Shown here: positions 34,771 to 43,673 of the stretch, piece by piece
How positions within the stretch are numbered: the first letter of the stretch is position 1
How the letters are laid out: each line of letters begins with the position of its first letter
Assembly: GCA_965216155.1 (NCBI GenBank)
Contig: CBDCFD010000007.1
Coordinates: 434,001-498,000, forward strand
Source: CATOSP01 sp965216155
GTDB taxonomy: Bacteria > Chloroflexota > Dehalococcoidia > Lucifugimonadales > UBA3495
Direction of reading: 5' to 3'
DNA length: 64,000 bases
Notes under the pieces: model-generated
What the model saw: only the letters and a program-made list of their open reading frames with translations
Databases searched by the model: none
What the model was told of the DNA's origin: nothing
Position numbers and translations under genes: made by a program

Positions 34771-35760
34771 ATGGAGCAACGAGTCTACGTAGGTATGCAC
34801 GACGGCGTATGCGCGGTTTTTAGCAAGGACGATGGCCAGACCTGGCAGCAGGGGCCCGTCACACCTCTACCCCACGCGGCGGCCCGCCTGACGGCCAGCC
34901 CGGTCGATCCGAAGCGGGCCTTCCTGGCGGCGTATGAGGCAGGCGTCTATCGTACCGACGACAGCGGACTGACATGGCAACACCTGGGTTCCTACCCGAC
35001 GCCCTACGCCCACAGCGTGCTGGCCCACCCCTCGGACGCGGCGACGGTTTACGTTGGAAGCGAACCGGCTGCGCTATTCCAGTCCACCGACAGCGGAGAT
35101 AGCTGGCAGGAATGCCCTGGTTTTCGAGCAGTCCCCGAGTCAAAGGACTGGGGTTTCCACGCAGAGACTCGCGACTCCCACGTTCGGGACCTGCGGATGG
35201 CGCACGATGACCCCGCCCGGCTCTTCGCGGGCATCGAAGTGGGGGGAATGGTCCGGTCCCAGGACGGCGGTTCGACATGGAAGCAACTGCCCGGGTTGAA
35301 CGACGATATTCACTGCGTCAACCTCAGCCGGAGCCGCCCCCATACGGTCTATGTGGCGACCGCCCGCGCCCCTTACCGCACGGATGACGAGGGAGACCAC
35401 TGGGAACTCATCAACGCCGGGCTGGACCGCCGGTACACGCTGCATATTGCCGCGGACCCGGAGGACGCCGACCTGGTGCTGGTTACCGTATCGGCCAATG
35501 CCGGGCGAAAAGACCCCCAGTTCTACCGTTCCACCAACGGCGGCCGTAGTTGGACACTGGTGGAAGGGCTAGGCCAAGGGGAAGAGCCTGCGGACATGGT
35601 GGTCGCCTTCGACTGGGACTCCGAGAGCCCGGGGCGTGTATATGCGGGTACCGATGGCGGCAACCTGTTCTGCAGTGAAGACCTGGGAGAGACCTGGAAG
35701 CAGTTGCCGGTCAGTCTTCCTTCCGTAGCCGTCGGATCGTTGGCGGTAGGAAAAGCCTAA
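34771..35760 (+). CDS. Asp-box (BNR) beta-propeller protein
   Basis: About 329 residues, with repeated Asp-box motifs: SKDDGQTWQQ, RTDDSGLTWQH, STDSGDSWQE, SQDGGSTWKQ, RTDDEGDHWEL, STNGGRSWTL and SEDLGETWKQ. Seven boxes indicate one complete propeller, as in sialidases and the F510_1955 group. No signal peptide and no catalytic sialidase residues (RIP, Tyr/Glu pair) were recognised, so a binding or general hydrolytic role is as likely as a glycosidase. The start is unclear: ATG 34771 avoids overlap with the nitroreductase; ATG 34759 is also possible. Confidence 0.85.
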   Translation: MEQRVYVGMHDGVCAVFSKDDGQTWQQGPVTPLPHAAARLTASPVDPKRAFLAAYEAGVYRTDDSGLTWQHLGSYPTPYAHSVLAHPSDAATVYVGSEPAALFQSTDSGDSWQECPGFRAVPESKDWGFHAETRDSHVRDLRMAHDDPARLFAGIEVGGMVRSQDGGSTWKQLPGLNDDIHCVNLSRSRPHTVYVATARAPYRTDDEGDHWELINAGLDRRYTLHIAADPEDADLVLVTVSANAGRKDPQFYRSTNGGRSWTLVEGLGQGEEPADMVVAFDWDSESPGRVYAGTDGGNLFCSEDLGETWKQLPVSLPSVAVGSLAVGKA

Positions 35761-35781
35761 GACCCTTGGCGTTAAACGCGG

Positions 35782-35816
35782 ACCGGGGCCTCTACAATAT
35801 CGAGGCCCCGGTTTTT
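35782..35816 (+). terminator. Rho-independent terminator
   Basis: ACCGGGGCCTC and GAGGCCCCGGT form an 11-bp stem around a nine-base loop, immediately followed by TTTTT (to 35816). It lies 21 bp after the propeller gene and may also serve the convergent NHL gene. Confidence 0.85.
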
Positions 35817-35855
35817 GGTTCCATCCTGGGGTTTCCAGGCAGAGCGAAAGCTCTG

Positions 35856-36920
35856 CTAGAGGTTGAACTGTGGGTCCATGTACTCCCGGTCCTTGTAGTA
35901 GACCTGCACACGGCTGCGCAGCGTGTCGGCTACCAACAACCGGTCGTTCTTCCGGTCAAACGCGCAAGCGACTGGCATCCGGAAGTAATTCTGGATTTCC
36001 GGGTTCTTGACGCGCCTGCGGGCCTTGGCCATGTCCGGGTTCGCATCAATGGAAAGTTGCGCCCACTTGGAGAGACCGGAGGCGTCGCCGCGCAGGGTGG
36101 CCACGGGTTCGCCGACGCGGTCGAAGATCACCACGCGCTCGTTCATCCAGTCAACGACGTAGACGTCGCCATCCCCGTCCACCGCGATGCCGGTGGGGTG
36201 GTTCAGGTCCTTGGGGTTGACCACGCTGCGGGACTGGAAGGTGTGGCTGTAGGGGGTGCCGCCGTCCGGGGAGACACCGGTTTTCTTACCGGACCCGAAG
36301 GTCATAATGTGGCTGCCATCCGGGTTGAACTTCTGCACCCGGTGGTTGCGCCAGTCGGCGATGTAGAGGTCGCCTTCGTCGTCTATGGTGATGCCCCAGG
36401 GCATATCCAGCTCGCCTTCACCGGAACCCTTCACACCGAAGCCGCCCAAGTACTCTCCGTCTTTGGAGAACTTCTGGATGCGGCTGTTGAGGCTGTTGAC
36501 GATCCAGAAGTTATCGTCGGCGTCGAACGCCAGGCCCGTGGGGCCATTCAACTGTCCCTCGCCGTCGCCTTGCTCACCCCAGGTATTGATGGCTTCACCA
36601 TCGCTGTTGAAGACGGTGACGCGGTGCAGCCACTCGTCGGCAGCGTAGACGTTCTCGTCCCGGTCCACCGCTATGGCGGCCAGCCAGACGAACTTGTCCT
36701 CGCCGTTGTCTTCGGCCCGTCCAAACTCGCGGATGAACTCCTGGCCGACGGTGACCTTGGAGATGCGGCCATTCCCGCCCCGGTTGGCCACGTACATGAC
36801 GTCGCCGTTTCCGATGGCGATACCGTTGGGCTGACCGAATCCGGTGCCAGCGCCTCCCTGGCGGCCTACGTAGTGGCTATACTGCCAGCAGCGGCCAGGG
36901 GCTATCGTTATTTCCGCCAT
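35856..36920 (-). CDS. NHL-repeat beta-propeller protein, cassette 2
   Basis: 354 residues with NHL blades: NGIAIGNGDVMYVANRGGN, LAAIAVDRDENVYAADEW, PTGLAFDADDNFWIVNSLN, PWGITIDDEGDLYIADWRN and PTGIAVDGDGDVYVVDWMN. It is the counterpart of the gene at 12662-13690, in the same relative order after DUF1501 but with a short divergent N-terminus (MAEITIAPGRCWQYSHYVG). No signal peptide. It ends opposite the propeller gene, sharing the terminator between them. Its ATG follows GGAGGATA. Confidence 0.9.
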   Translation of the reverse strand: MAEITIAPGRCWQYSHYVGRQGGAGTGFGQPNGIAIGNGDVMYVANRGGNGRISKVTVGQEFIREFGRAEDNGEDKFVWLAAIAVDRDENVYAADEWLHRVTVFNSDGEAINTWGEQGDGEGQLNGPTGLAFDADDNFWIVNSLNSRIQKFSKDGEYLGGFGVKGSGEGELDMPWGITIDDEGDLYIADWRNHRVQKFNPDGSHIMTFGSGKKTGVSPDGGTPYSHTFQSRSVVNPKDLNHPTGIAVDGDGDVYVVDWMNERVVIFDRVGEPVATLRGDASGLSKWAQLSIDANPDMAKARRRVKNPEIQNYFRMPVACAFDRKNDRLLVADTLRSRVQVYYKDREYMDPQFNL

Positions 36921-36943
36921 ATGTCCTATCCTCCATGAATCGG

Positions 36944-36977
36944 TCGTAGTCGCGGTTTAGTCGTAGTCGCGGTTTAG
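36944..36977. repeat. Tandem 17-bp repeat across a stop codon
   Basis: TCGTAGTCGCGGTTTAG occurs twice back to back (36944-36960 and 36961-36977). The second copy includes the TAA stop of the DUF1501 gene, so the duplication lies in its 3' end and untranslated gap. It is a simple slipped-strand duplication. Confidence 0.85.
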
Positions 36978-38101
36978 AGGAAGCTGTGCTTCTCGAAGGA
37001 GCCGTTGACGATGGGCTTGGCGTCCAGGCCGAACCAGTCCTCCAGGATGGTGGTGTACCCGCCCCGGAAGTCGTAGTTGGGGACCAGGTCCCCCTGTTCC
37101 AGGTCCTCGGCCTTGGCGGAGGGGTACCGGCCGTACATGCCTCCCTTGACCGGGTCGCCGATGGCGAAGGCCGCGCCAGCCGCCCCGTGGTCGGTGCCGG
37201 AGCCGTTGTCGTGGACGCGGCGTCCGAACTCGGTGAACAGGTACATGATGACGTTGTCACCCTGACCGTGCGCGTGCAGGTCGTCGAAGAAGGCCGAGAT
37301 GCCTTCCGAGACGTCCTTCCAGAGGGTGGGGTGAGCCCCGGCCTCGCCGGCATGGGTGTCGAAGGAACCGTGCTGGGTGTAGAAGATGCGGGTGCCCAGG
37401 TCCGCCAGGTAGACCTGGGCGATGTCCTTCAGGTGAGCGGCGATGGGGGAGTTGGGATACTCGACGCCGGAGGAGTACATCTCAGGGGCGATCTTGACGA
37501 TGTCCGCGCCGGTCATGGCTTCCATGCCGGTGGAGCGCAGGTAGTCGGTGACCATCCCGGAACCGACGGCCGGGGAGTACATGCGGGCGAAGAGGTCCAG
37601 GGCCTTGAGCCGCTGGGACTCGTCGCTGATGCCGGTGAGGACGCCGTAGGTGGCCAGGTCGGCGATGGCGGCGACCGGGACTCCGGGCACCACCAGGGCC
37701 CGGGGGAGGCCGTGGCCGAAGTTGATGGCCGTAAGGACGTTCTCCTTGTTGGGGTCGAGCTCGCGCGCCAGGCGTCCGGCCCAGCCCTCGGTGCCGACCT
37801 TGTCCGGCTCGCAGGTGTGCCAGATGTCCATGGAGCGGAAGTGGGACCTGGGCGAGTCGGCGTAACCGATGCCGTGGAGGACGGCGACCTTGCCCTGGTC
37901 GTAGAGATTCTTGATGGGGCCCATGGTGGGTGCGAAGCCGAGCTGGTCGTCGACCTTGATGATGTCTTCCTGCCGGTATTGAACGGCGGGACGGTTGTCG
38001 TAGTAGAGGGGGTCGTTGTAAGGGATTACGGTGTTGAAGTAGTCGTTGCCGCCGGTGAGCTGCAAGACCACGATGACCGGGTCTTTCTTCGTAGAGGTCA
38101 T
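36974..38101 (-). CDS. DUF1501 family protein, cassette 2
   Basis: 375 residues with the same landmarks as the copy at 11500-12636: VVLQLTGGNDYFNTVIPYN, GIGYADSPRSHFRSMDIWHT, AINFGHGLPRALVVPGVPVA, HGSFDTHAGEAGAH and YLFTEFGRRVHDNGSGTDHG. As there, no Tat or Sec signal precedes the fold. It lies between the DUF1800 gene (upstream) and the NHL gene (downstream). The ATG follows AGGAG in the AAAAAAGGAGATTAGAGC context. Function unproven. Confidence 0.93.
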   Translation of the reverse strand: MTSTKKDPVIVVLQLTGGNDYFNTVIPYNDPLYYDNRPAVQYRQEDIIKVDDQLGFAPTMGPIKNLYDQGKVAVLHGIGYADSPRSHFRSMDIWHTCEPDKVGTEGWAGRLARELDPNKENVLTAINFGHGLPRALVVPGVPVAAIADLATYGVLTGISDESQRLKALDLFARMYSPAVGSGMVTDYLRSTGMEAMTGADIVKIAPEMYSSGVEYPNSPIAAHLKDIAQVYLADLGTRIFYTQHGSFDTHAGEAGAHPTLWKDVSEGISAFFDDLHAHGQGDNVIMYLFTEFGRRVHDNGSGTDHGAAGAAFAIGDPVKGGMYGRYPSAKAEDLEQGDLVPNYDFRGGYTTILEDWFGLDAKPIVNGSFEKHSFL

Positions 38102-38119
38102 GCTCTAATCTCCTTTTTT

Positions 38120-38187
38120 AGTGGCCGGTGGCTGGTTGCCAGTGGCCGGTGACTGACCACCGGCCACTGATCACTGTCCACTGGCTA
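38120..38187. repeat. Intergenic GTGG-type repeat, copy 2
   Basis: AGTGGCCGGTGG, CCAGTGGCCGGTGACTGACC, CACCGGCCACTG and GTCCACTGGCT are packed between DUF1800 and DUF1501. Reading on the minus strand it begins TAGCCAGTGGACAG, where TAG is the DUF1800 stop. CAGTGGCCGGTG and CACCGGCCACTG are complementary, so it can fold into a long hairpin. Confidence 0.7.
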
Positions 38188-39591
38188 ACCGAACTGGTAC
38201 TCGGTGGTGGCGCCGACAAGGGCCAGCATCTCACCGACGCGGGTGCTGGAAGCTTCCTCGTTGCTCCAGTCCATGTTGCCCTCCGCCTTGGCGTGGTCCA
38301 TCAACTGCTGACGGGTCTCCTCGCCGATCTCCAGGTAACCCATGTGTTCCAGCGACGATTCCAGAAGCTGTTCGGGGGTGGAGACGCCATCGCCCTTCAT
38401 GGAATCGATAATCTGCTTCACACCGGGCAGGCTAGTGTCGGCGACGCGGTCGGCCACGAAGTTGATCCTGGCCAGGAGGGATCCGCTGTTGATCCACTCG
38501 GAGCCGGTGTACCAACCTTCTACGCTCGGGGGATCGAGAAGGGACTGGCCCATGTACCCGGCCTGGGGGCCGATGTCGGGAATGCTGGGCTCAGGGGTCC
38601 GGTAGGTGCCGACCAACTTCAAGGTGCTGGCGACGACTTCGGCTGGACTCTTGATCTTGGAGTAGCGGGCGTTCTTGAAGAACTCGGAGTTGAGCATCAG
38701 GCGAAGGACGGCCTTCATCTCGTAACCGGACTCTTCGAAGGCGGTGACCATCATGTCCAGCGCCTCTTCGTCGCGTGCCGGTTCGATCGTCCAAGCCGGG
38801 ACCTGGACCTCGTCGGCCACGAAGAAGTTGTACAGGTGTCGGCAGATGAAGCGGGCCGTCGCGGGCTCCCGGACGATTATGTCGATGATGTCCTCACCGT
38901 TGAGCTTGCCGGTATGGCCCAGGAAGGTCTTCACGCCGTCGTCGTGGTCCTCTGCCAGATATTCGAAGGACCAGGGGAACCGGCCGAAGGGCTGCCGGGG
39001 CAGCTTGGGCATGATGGTCCAGCCGGTGAAGGCGCGGGAGGCTTCCCTGACGTCTACCTCGGTGTAGTTGCTGACGCCCAGGGAGAAGAGCTCCAAAAGC
39101 TCGCGTCCCCAGTTCTCGTTGACGGCGTCACGGTGGTTCTCGTTGTTGTCCAGCCAGAAAATCATGGCGGGGTTCTTGGAAAGCTGCACCAGCATTTCGC
39201 GGTAGTTGCCGGTGCCGTAGCGGCGGAACATCACCAACTGCTCGAGCATCTGGTCGCAGTTGTCCACCTTGGAGTTGCCGGTTGCGAAAACGTGGTGCCA
39301 AAAGAGGGCGACCTTCTCTTCGAGGGGCCTCTGGGTGGTGATCATGTTGTACATCCAGTTGTACTGGCCCGGTAGCGGCACGCCGCCGGGGAGCAGGCAG
39401 CCTGGCATGTACCGCAGCAGCAGTGCCATTTCACCCGCGGGTTGTTCCTCCGCGGGATCGATCAGCTCCTCGACGGTGGCTTCGTAGCCTTGAGCTTCGA
39501 ACCGGTCGAGTTCCTCCTTAGTGGCTCCGAACCCTGCGCGGCGCATCAGATGAGCTAATTCAGCGCGAACTTCCTTGTTTGACATATGCAA
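38185..39591 (-). CDS. DUF1800 family protein, cassette 2
   Basis: 468 residues with ELAHLMRRAGFGATKEELD, EKVALFWHHVF, QLSKNPAMIFWLDNNENHR, NENWGRELLELFSLG, SRAFTGWTIMP, ARFICRHLYNFFV and DPPSVEGWYTGSEW. It is the first gene of the second cassette and matches the paralogue at 9449-10825 along its length. There is no HEPN-like gene between it and DUF1501 here. Its stop codon TAG forms the beginning of a GTGG-type repeat. The ATG follows AAGGAGAC. Confidence 0.93.
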   Translation of the reverse strand: MHMSNKEVRAELAHLMRRAGFGATKEELDRFEAQGYEATVEELIDPAEEQPAGEMALLLRYMPGCLLPGGVPLPGQYNWMYNMITTQRPLEEKVALFWHHVFATGNSKVDNCDQMLEQLVMFRRYGTGNYREMLVQLSKNPAMIFWLDNNENHRDAVNENWGRELLELFSLGVSNYTEVDVREASRAFTGWTIMPKLPRQPFGRFPWSFEYLAEDHDDGVKTFLGHTGKLNGEDIIDIIVREPATARFICRHLYNFFVADEVQVPAWTIEPARDEEALDMMVTAFEESGYEMKAVLRLMLNSEFFKNARYSKIKSPAEVVASTLKLVGTYRTPEPSIPDIGPQAGYMGQSLLDPPSVEGWYTGSEWINSGSLLARINFVADRVADTSLPGVKQIIDSMKGDGVSTPEQLLESSLEHMGYLEIGEETRQQLMDHAKAEGNMDWSNEEASSTRVGEMLALVGATTEYQFG

Positions 39592-40065
39592 GTCTCCTTA
39601 TAAAGTAACTTTGTTCCAGAGGGTGAATTACTATCCTAGATAGGTCCACGTTTCGCGCAATTTGTCAGCTAGACAATACGATAACGGCCATCCCCTGTCA
39701 ATGGGGCAGAGGCAATATCATAGGAGTACATCTATTAGATGATAATCATTAGCATTGGGCCTAATCAAGGGGCTGTTTGACAGCTTAGTCAATCACTCCT
39801 AGAGTTGTAGTATCCGGTTTACCGCACGCAACCTTCCTTGACAACTTGCCACGGCTTAATTCCGGCGCAGGGACTCAGGGCATAGATGTTGGGTGTTTCA
39901 TCCCGCCTCAGATGAAGGCGGGACCACGAACAAGTCCGGTATATACGGGTATATAAGGGACCACCCCTCCGGCCACACTATTATGCGGAAGGCTAATATG
40001 CGGAAGGCTAACGCGCCGGCCGGGGGTATCTCTACGATTTCTGATACCTCACTCGGAGCAAGAGC
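39592..40065. other. Intergenic region before malate synthase
   Basis: No convincing gene in this 474-bp, comparatively AT-rich stretch. It holds a weak third copy of the TTAATTCC repeat (about 39855-39874), a hairpin CCCGCCT/AGGCGGG around 39903-39923, TATATACGGGTATATA near 39942, and ATGCGGAAGGCTA twice at 39983-39995 and 39998-40010. It must contain the divergent promoters for DUF1800 (minus) and glcB (plus); none is distinct enough to call. Confidence 0.5.
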
Positions 40066-42330
40066 ATGGCAACGGCGACACTGGAATCCGGCGCACACAT
40101 GGACATCGCACAGGTACTGTACGACTTCGTTCGCGACGAAACAGTCAAGGGGACCCGCTGGTCCGTCGATGAGGTCTTTCAAATATTGGGCAATCTCGTG
40201 GAGGAGTTCGGGCCCAGAAACCGAGAGCTTCTGGGAAAGCGCACCGAATTCCAGGGCAGGATTGACGAGTATTACACCAGGAAGCGGGCCGCCGGCTGGA
40301 CGCCCAGTGCCGGCTCCGCTGAGCAAGACGCCGCGGACCTGGCGGAGTTTCTGGTTGAGATCGGCTACCTGTCCCCGGAAAGCACCTTGGACTTCAAGAT
40401 GACGGTGCCTCAACTAGACCCTGAAATGGACCAGAATGGACCAGAACTGGTCACCCCCGTGACAAACGCCAGCATGGCTGTAGGTGGGGCGAATGCCCGT
40501 TGGGGCAGCTTGTATGACGCCTATTTCCTCAGCGACATCCACCCCGATATAGACCGGGACGCACAACGGCCCCAACGGCTGAGGATGGTGGTGGAAGACA
40601 CCAATGCGTTCCTCGACAGCTATGTGGTTGGGTGGGAACAGGGCGCGGTCTTCGGACAAATGACACGCTATTCCTTAACCCTCAACTCCCAGGGGGTCCA
40701 CGAGTTGGTTGGGCACACTATAGGTGGAGAACAAGTTGGCCTGCGGGAGAAGGAGAAGTTCATCGGTTTCAACCTGGACGGGAAGGGAGAACTGGCCGAG
40801 TTCTTCCTGGAAGACCACGGCCTGCGGATACAATTCCAGCTCTATGAAGGGGGCAAGGTCAGCGAGGAGAACGGCCAATTCAAAGACCTGATGGTGGAGT
40901 CCGCGATCACCAACATCGTCGACTTTGAAGACGCCGTTGCCATCGTTGACGCGGATGACATGGCTCTGGCGCTCCGGAATTACCTGGGTCTGGTCCGCGG
41001 AGACCTTCAAGCCTACAGTTCCAGGGGCAATCTGAAGACCATCAACTCCGACCTGGCTTACACCGATACGCAAGGGGAGCGGAAGAGCCTGAAGGCCACC
41101 AGCCTGATGTCGGTGCGGAACGTGTCGTTGCACATGTATACAGACATGGTAACCGTCGCGGGACAGGAGGTCCCGGAGCGCATCCTCGGCGTATTTTTGA
41201 CCACTCTCATCGCCTGTTCTCACGACAATGGCTCCAACGGGGAGAACACCGGACCGGGTGGGACCTCGATGCCGGTGCGTGGCCCCAACAGCGGAAGGGG
41301 CTACGTATATCAAGTAGCCCCCAAACTTCAGACCGCGGAAGAGGTCGCCGAGCAGGTCAGGCTCTTTCAGGCCATCGAAGCGAAGTTGGGAGTCCGCGAA
41401 GGGACTATCCTTATAGGTATCATGAACGAAGAGCTGGGCATGACCCTCCAGCTCCAGGAGGCCCTGAAAGCCAGCCAGAGCCGGGCGTTCTTCACCAACA
41501 CCGGGTTCTTGGACCGCACCGGCTCCCAAATCAGGGTGCAAATGCAGGCCGGACCGGTGGACCTCCGGGACGACCTGACCCGGGGTATCTTCAACACCAG
41601 CTACGAGCGCCACAATGTAGACGTTAGCATAAGGGCCGGCCTGCACAAGCGGGGCAAGATCGGCAAGGGAATGCAGGTACGCAACCGAGCTATGGCGGAG
41701 ATGCTGGAGCGTAAGATCGACCATCCGCGCACCGGAGGAAACACGGCCTGGGTGCCCGCGCCGTACCCCAGCGACATCCACTCGATGCACTACCACATGG
41801 TTGATGTCGATGAGGTCCAGAGGTCCATCGAGGATACTCCGGCCGCCAACATTTCCAGGCAGGCGCTCCTCACCTTCCCGCTGTTGGACCGGGACAAAGT
41901 GCAAGAGCCGGAGAAGGTCCAGGAGCAACTCCTTCGTTATGCCCACAGCATGTTGGCTTACGTGGAACCGTGGGTACACCGGGGCATCGGCTGTAGCGGC
42001 GTCCCCAACTTCGACCAGATAGAGGAGATGAAGGACCGGGCCACGGAACGGATCGACGGCGCAATAATCGCCAACTGGAAATTGCACGGTGTGGTCAGCC
42101 AGCAGGACTTGGAGGAAAGCCTGAGGAAAGCTGCGGAAGTCGTGGACGAGCAGAACGCAGCCCAGCCCGATTTTGTTCCCCTTATGGACACACCGGAAAA
42201 GCGGGCCAATGTCTTGAATAACCCGGCCGTGGCCACGGTGTTGCAGATTATCGACGAGGCGCTGTCGTCACCCAGCGCCTACGTAGAGCCACCACTATTT
42301 GAGAACCGGAAGACCGTAAAAGCGTCCTGA
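40066..42330 (+). CDS. glcB: Malate synthase G
   Basis: 754 residues. Joins glyoxylate and acetyl-CoA to make malate (cytoplasm), completing the glyoxylate route. Signatures include ELVTPVTNASMAVGGANARW, SDIHPDIDRDAQRP, LMSVRNVSLHMYTDM (Arg of the active site), IGIMNEELGMTLQLQEAL (Glu ligand, with Asn where Asp is usual), FFTNTGFLDRTGSQIRVQM, GKGMQVRNRAMAEML, GGNTAWVPAPYPSDIHSMHY and GCSGVPNFDQIEEMKDRATE, where the Asp of KDRAT is the catalytic base. It is about 30 residues longer than the E. coli enzyme, and its N-terminal half is quite divergent. No isocitrate lyase is nearby. The ATG at 40066 follows GGAGCAAGAGC. Confidence 0.9.
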   Translation: MATATLESGAHMDIAQVLYDFVRDETVKGTRWSVDEVFQILGNLVEEFGPRNRELLGKRTEFQGRIDEYYTRKRAAGWTPSAGSAEQDAADLAEFLVEIGYLSPESTLDFKMTVPQLDPEMDQNGPELVTPVTNASMAVGGANARWGSLYDAYFLSDIHPDIDRDAQRPQRLRMVVEDTNAFLDSYVVGWEQGAVFGQMTRYSLTLNSQGVHELVGHTIGGEQVGLREKEKFIGFNLDGKGELAEFFLEDHGLRIQFQLYEGGKVSEENGQFKDLMVESAITNIVDFEDAVAIVDADDMALALRNYLGLVRGDLQAYSSRGNLKTINSDLAYTDTQGERKSLKATSLMSVRNVSLHMYTDMVTVAGQEVPERILGVFLTTLIACSHDNGSNGENTGPGGTSMPVRGPNSGRGYVYQVAPKLQTAEEVAEQVRLFQAIEAKLGVREGTILIGIMNEELGMTLQLQEALKASQSRAFFTNTGFLDRTGSQIRVQMQAGPVDLRDDLTRGIFNTSYERHNVDVSIRAGLHKRGKIGKGMQVRNRAMAEMLERKIDHPRTGGNTAWVPAPYPSDIHSMHYHMVDVDEVQRSIEDTPAANISRQALLTFPLLDRDKVQEPEKVQEQLLRYAHSMLAYVEPWVHRGIGCSGVPNFDQIEEMKDRATERIDGAIIANWKLHGVVSQQDLEESLRKAAEVVDEQNAAQPDFVPLMDTPEKRANVLNNPAVATVLQIIDEALSSPSAYVEPPLFENRKTVKAS

Positions 42331-42346
42331 GAGGCGGGAGGTAACA

Positions 42347-43129
42347 ATGGAGATTCAGGATAAGATTGCAGTCGTTACCGGCGCCGGGCGCGGCATGGGC
42401 CGGGCCATCTCCCTGCAACTTGCCGAAGCCGGGGCCAATATCGCGGTGTCGGACATCAACGCCGATTCGGTGGAGGAGACCGCTACCGCCATCAAGGCCC
42501 TGGGCCGGGAAAGCCTGGCGGTCCCCACCGACATGGGAGACGTCAACCAGATCGAGCGCATGATCGCCGAGGCCAAACAAGCATTTGGGCGTATCGACAT
42601 CATTGTCAACAACGCCGGCGTGACCAAGTACCTGGACATTATGGAAGTCGTGGAAGAGGACTGGGACCAAATACACCGGGTGAACGCCAAAGGCGTGTTC
42701 TTCGGAATGCAGCGCGCCGCCCGGGAGATGATCGAGCAAGGGACCGGGGGCCGCATCATCAACATCGCCTCCATCGCCGGGAAAGGCTACTCCGGGACGT
42801 CAAACGCCGCCTACGCGGCCAGCAAGGGAGCCGTGTTGGCAATGACGATGATCGCCGCGCATCAGTTGGCCAGGTTCGACATCAACGTCAACTCCATCTG
42901 CCCCGGATCGACGTTAACGGCCATGGGTGCGGAGACTATGGAGGGACGCGCCGCGACATCGGGAGTCTCGATCCAGGAACTGGAGCAGGCCCGCGACTCG
43001 CGCATCCCCATAGGCCGCCCCAACGACCCGGAAGACATCGCCGCGATGGCCCGCTTTCTCGCCGGTCCCGGCGCGCGCAACATCACCGGCCAGTCCTTCA
43101 ATGTAGACGGCGGGCTGGTGATGCACTAG
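42347..43129 (+). CDS. SDR family oxidoreductase
   Basis: 260 residues. VTGAGRGMGRA (about 11-21), DINADSVEETA, NNAGVTKYLD, RIINIASIAGKGYSG (catalytic Ser), AAYAASKGAV (Tyr about 154, Lys about 158), NSICPGSTLTAMGAE and the C-terminal GQSFNVDGGLVMH mark a classical NAD-preferring short-chain dehydrogenase. It starts 16 bp after glcB with GGGAGG upstream, so it is co-transcribed. A substrate alcohol or keto acid cannot be assigned. It is the closest match in the window to the SDR at 16334-17134, and like that one it is followed by a small two-span membrane protein gene. Confidence 0.93.
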   Translation: MEIQDKIAVVTGAGRGMGRAISLQLAEAGANIAVSDINADSVEETATAIKALGRESLAVPTDMGDVNQIERMIAEAKQAFGRIDIIVNNAGVTKYLDIMEVVEEDWDQIHRVNAKGVFFGMQRAAREMIEQGTGGRIINIASIAGKGYSGTSNAAYAASKGAVLAMTMIAAHQLARFDINVNSICPGSTLTAMGAETMEGRAATSGVSIQELEQARDSRIPIGRPNDPEDIAAMARFLAGPGARNITGQSFNVDGGLVMH

Positions 43130-43289
43130 GTGGGCTCGGATCGCGTTTGGCGATGGAGAAGCCGGCCTTTGACTATACCAGCCGTGCTGCGATGGCCTGC
43201 CATGTGAGTCAAGACGGTTATCGGGACCCTCCCGCGGCAACCATAGCGGGAGAGAATCCAGAGTCTGTGATTGGCGACTGTGTGCAGAC

Positions 43290-43640
43290 ATGTTCAGATA
43301 CAATGAAATTCGATATCTCATCCTGTTCGTCGTTCTGGTCGTATACCTTACAGGTCTGGCCGTCTGGTATGAAGCGTTCTACTATACGAAGGACTCACTG
43401 CCGAAAACCATCAAGTCGATCGGGCAGGAGATAGGTTCAGCGGTCGCAACCGGAATTGCAGTAATCGCCATATTGGAGTTGGTCGTGTTAATTTCAGAGA
43501 GATACAAGCAAAGACGATATGAAGAGGGCAGGGCCGACGAACGGAAGCGGTGGGAGGACTGGAACGACCGGCGCATGGCGGCTGAAGCGAGGGGAGAAAA
43601 GTTCGACGAGCCGCCCCCGTCGCCAACTAGAGAACCGTAG
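43290..43640 (+). CDS. Small membrane protein with charged tail (SDR-linked family)
   Basis: 116 residues with two transmembrane helices (YLILFVVLVVYLTGLAV and AVATGIAVIAILELVVLI) separated by WYEAFYYTKDSLPKTIKSIG, then SERYKQRRYEEGRADERKRWEDWN and a Pro-rich end. It is a clear relative of the product at 17144-17551: WYExFY, xxSxPxT, I-x-Q-x-I-G and SE[KR]Y occur at matching positions, and both lie just after SDR genes. A weak Shine-Dalgarno makes the start uncertain. Function unknown; the repeated genomic setting argues for a real gene family. Confidence 0.68.
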   Translation: MFRYNEIRYLILFVVLVVYLTGLAVWYEAFYYTKDSLPKTIKSIGQEIGSAVATGIAVIAILELVVLISERYKQRRYEEGRADERKRWEDWNDRRMAAEARGEKFDEPPPSPTREP

Positions 43641-43673
43641 CAGCCGGCACGTTGGGTTCAGGGAAATAACCTG

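Noticed and set aside
40675..42087. A 470-codon minus-strand frame opposite malate synthase
   Set aside because: It is antisense to a clear enzyme gene and has no recognisable domain or ribosome-binding site. It is a GC-bias shadow.
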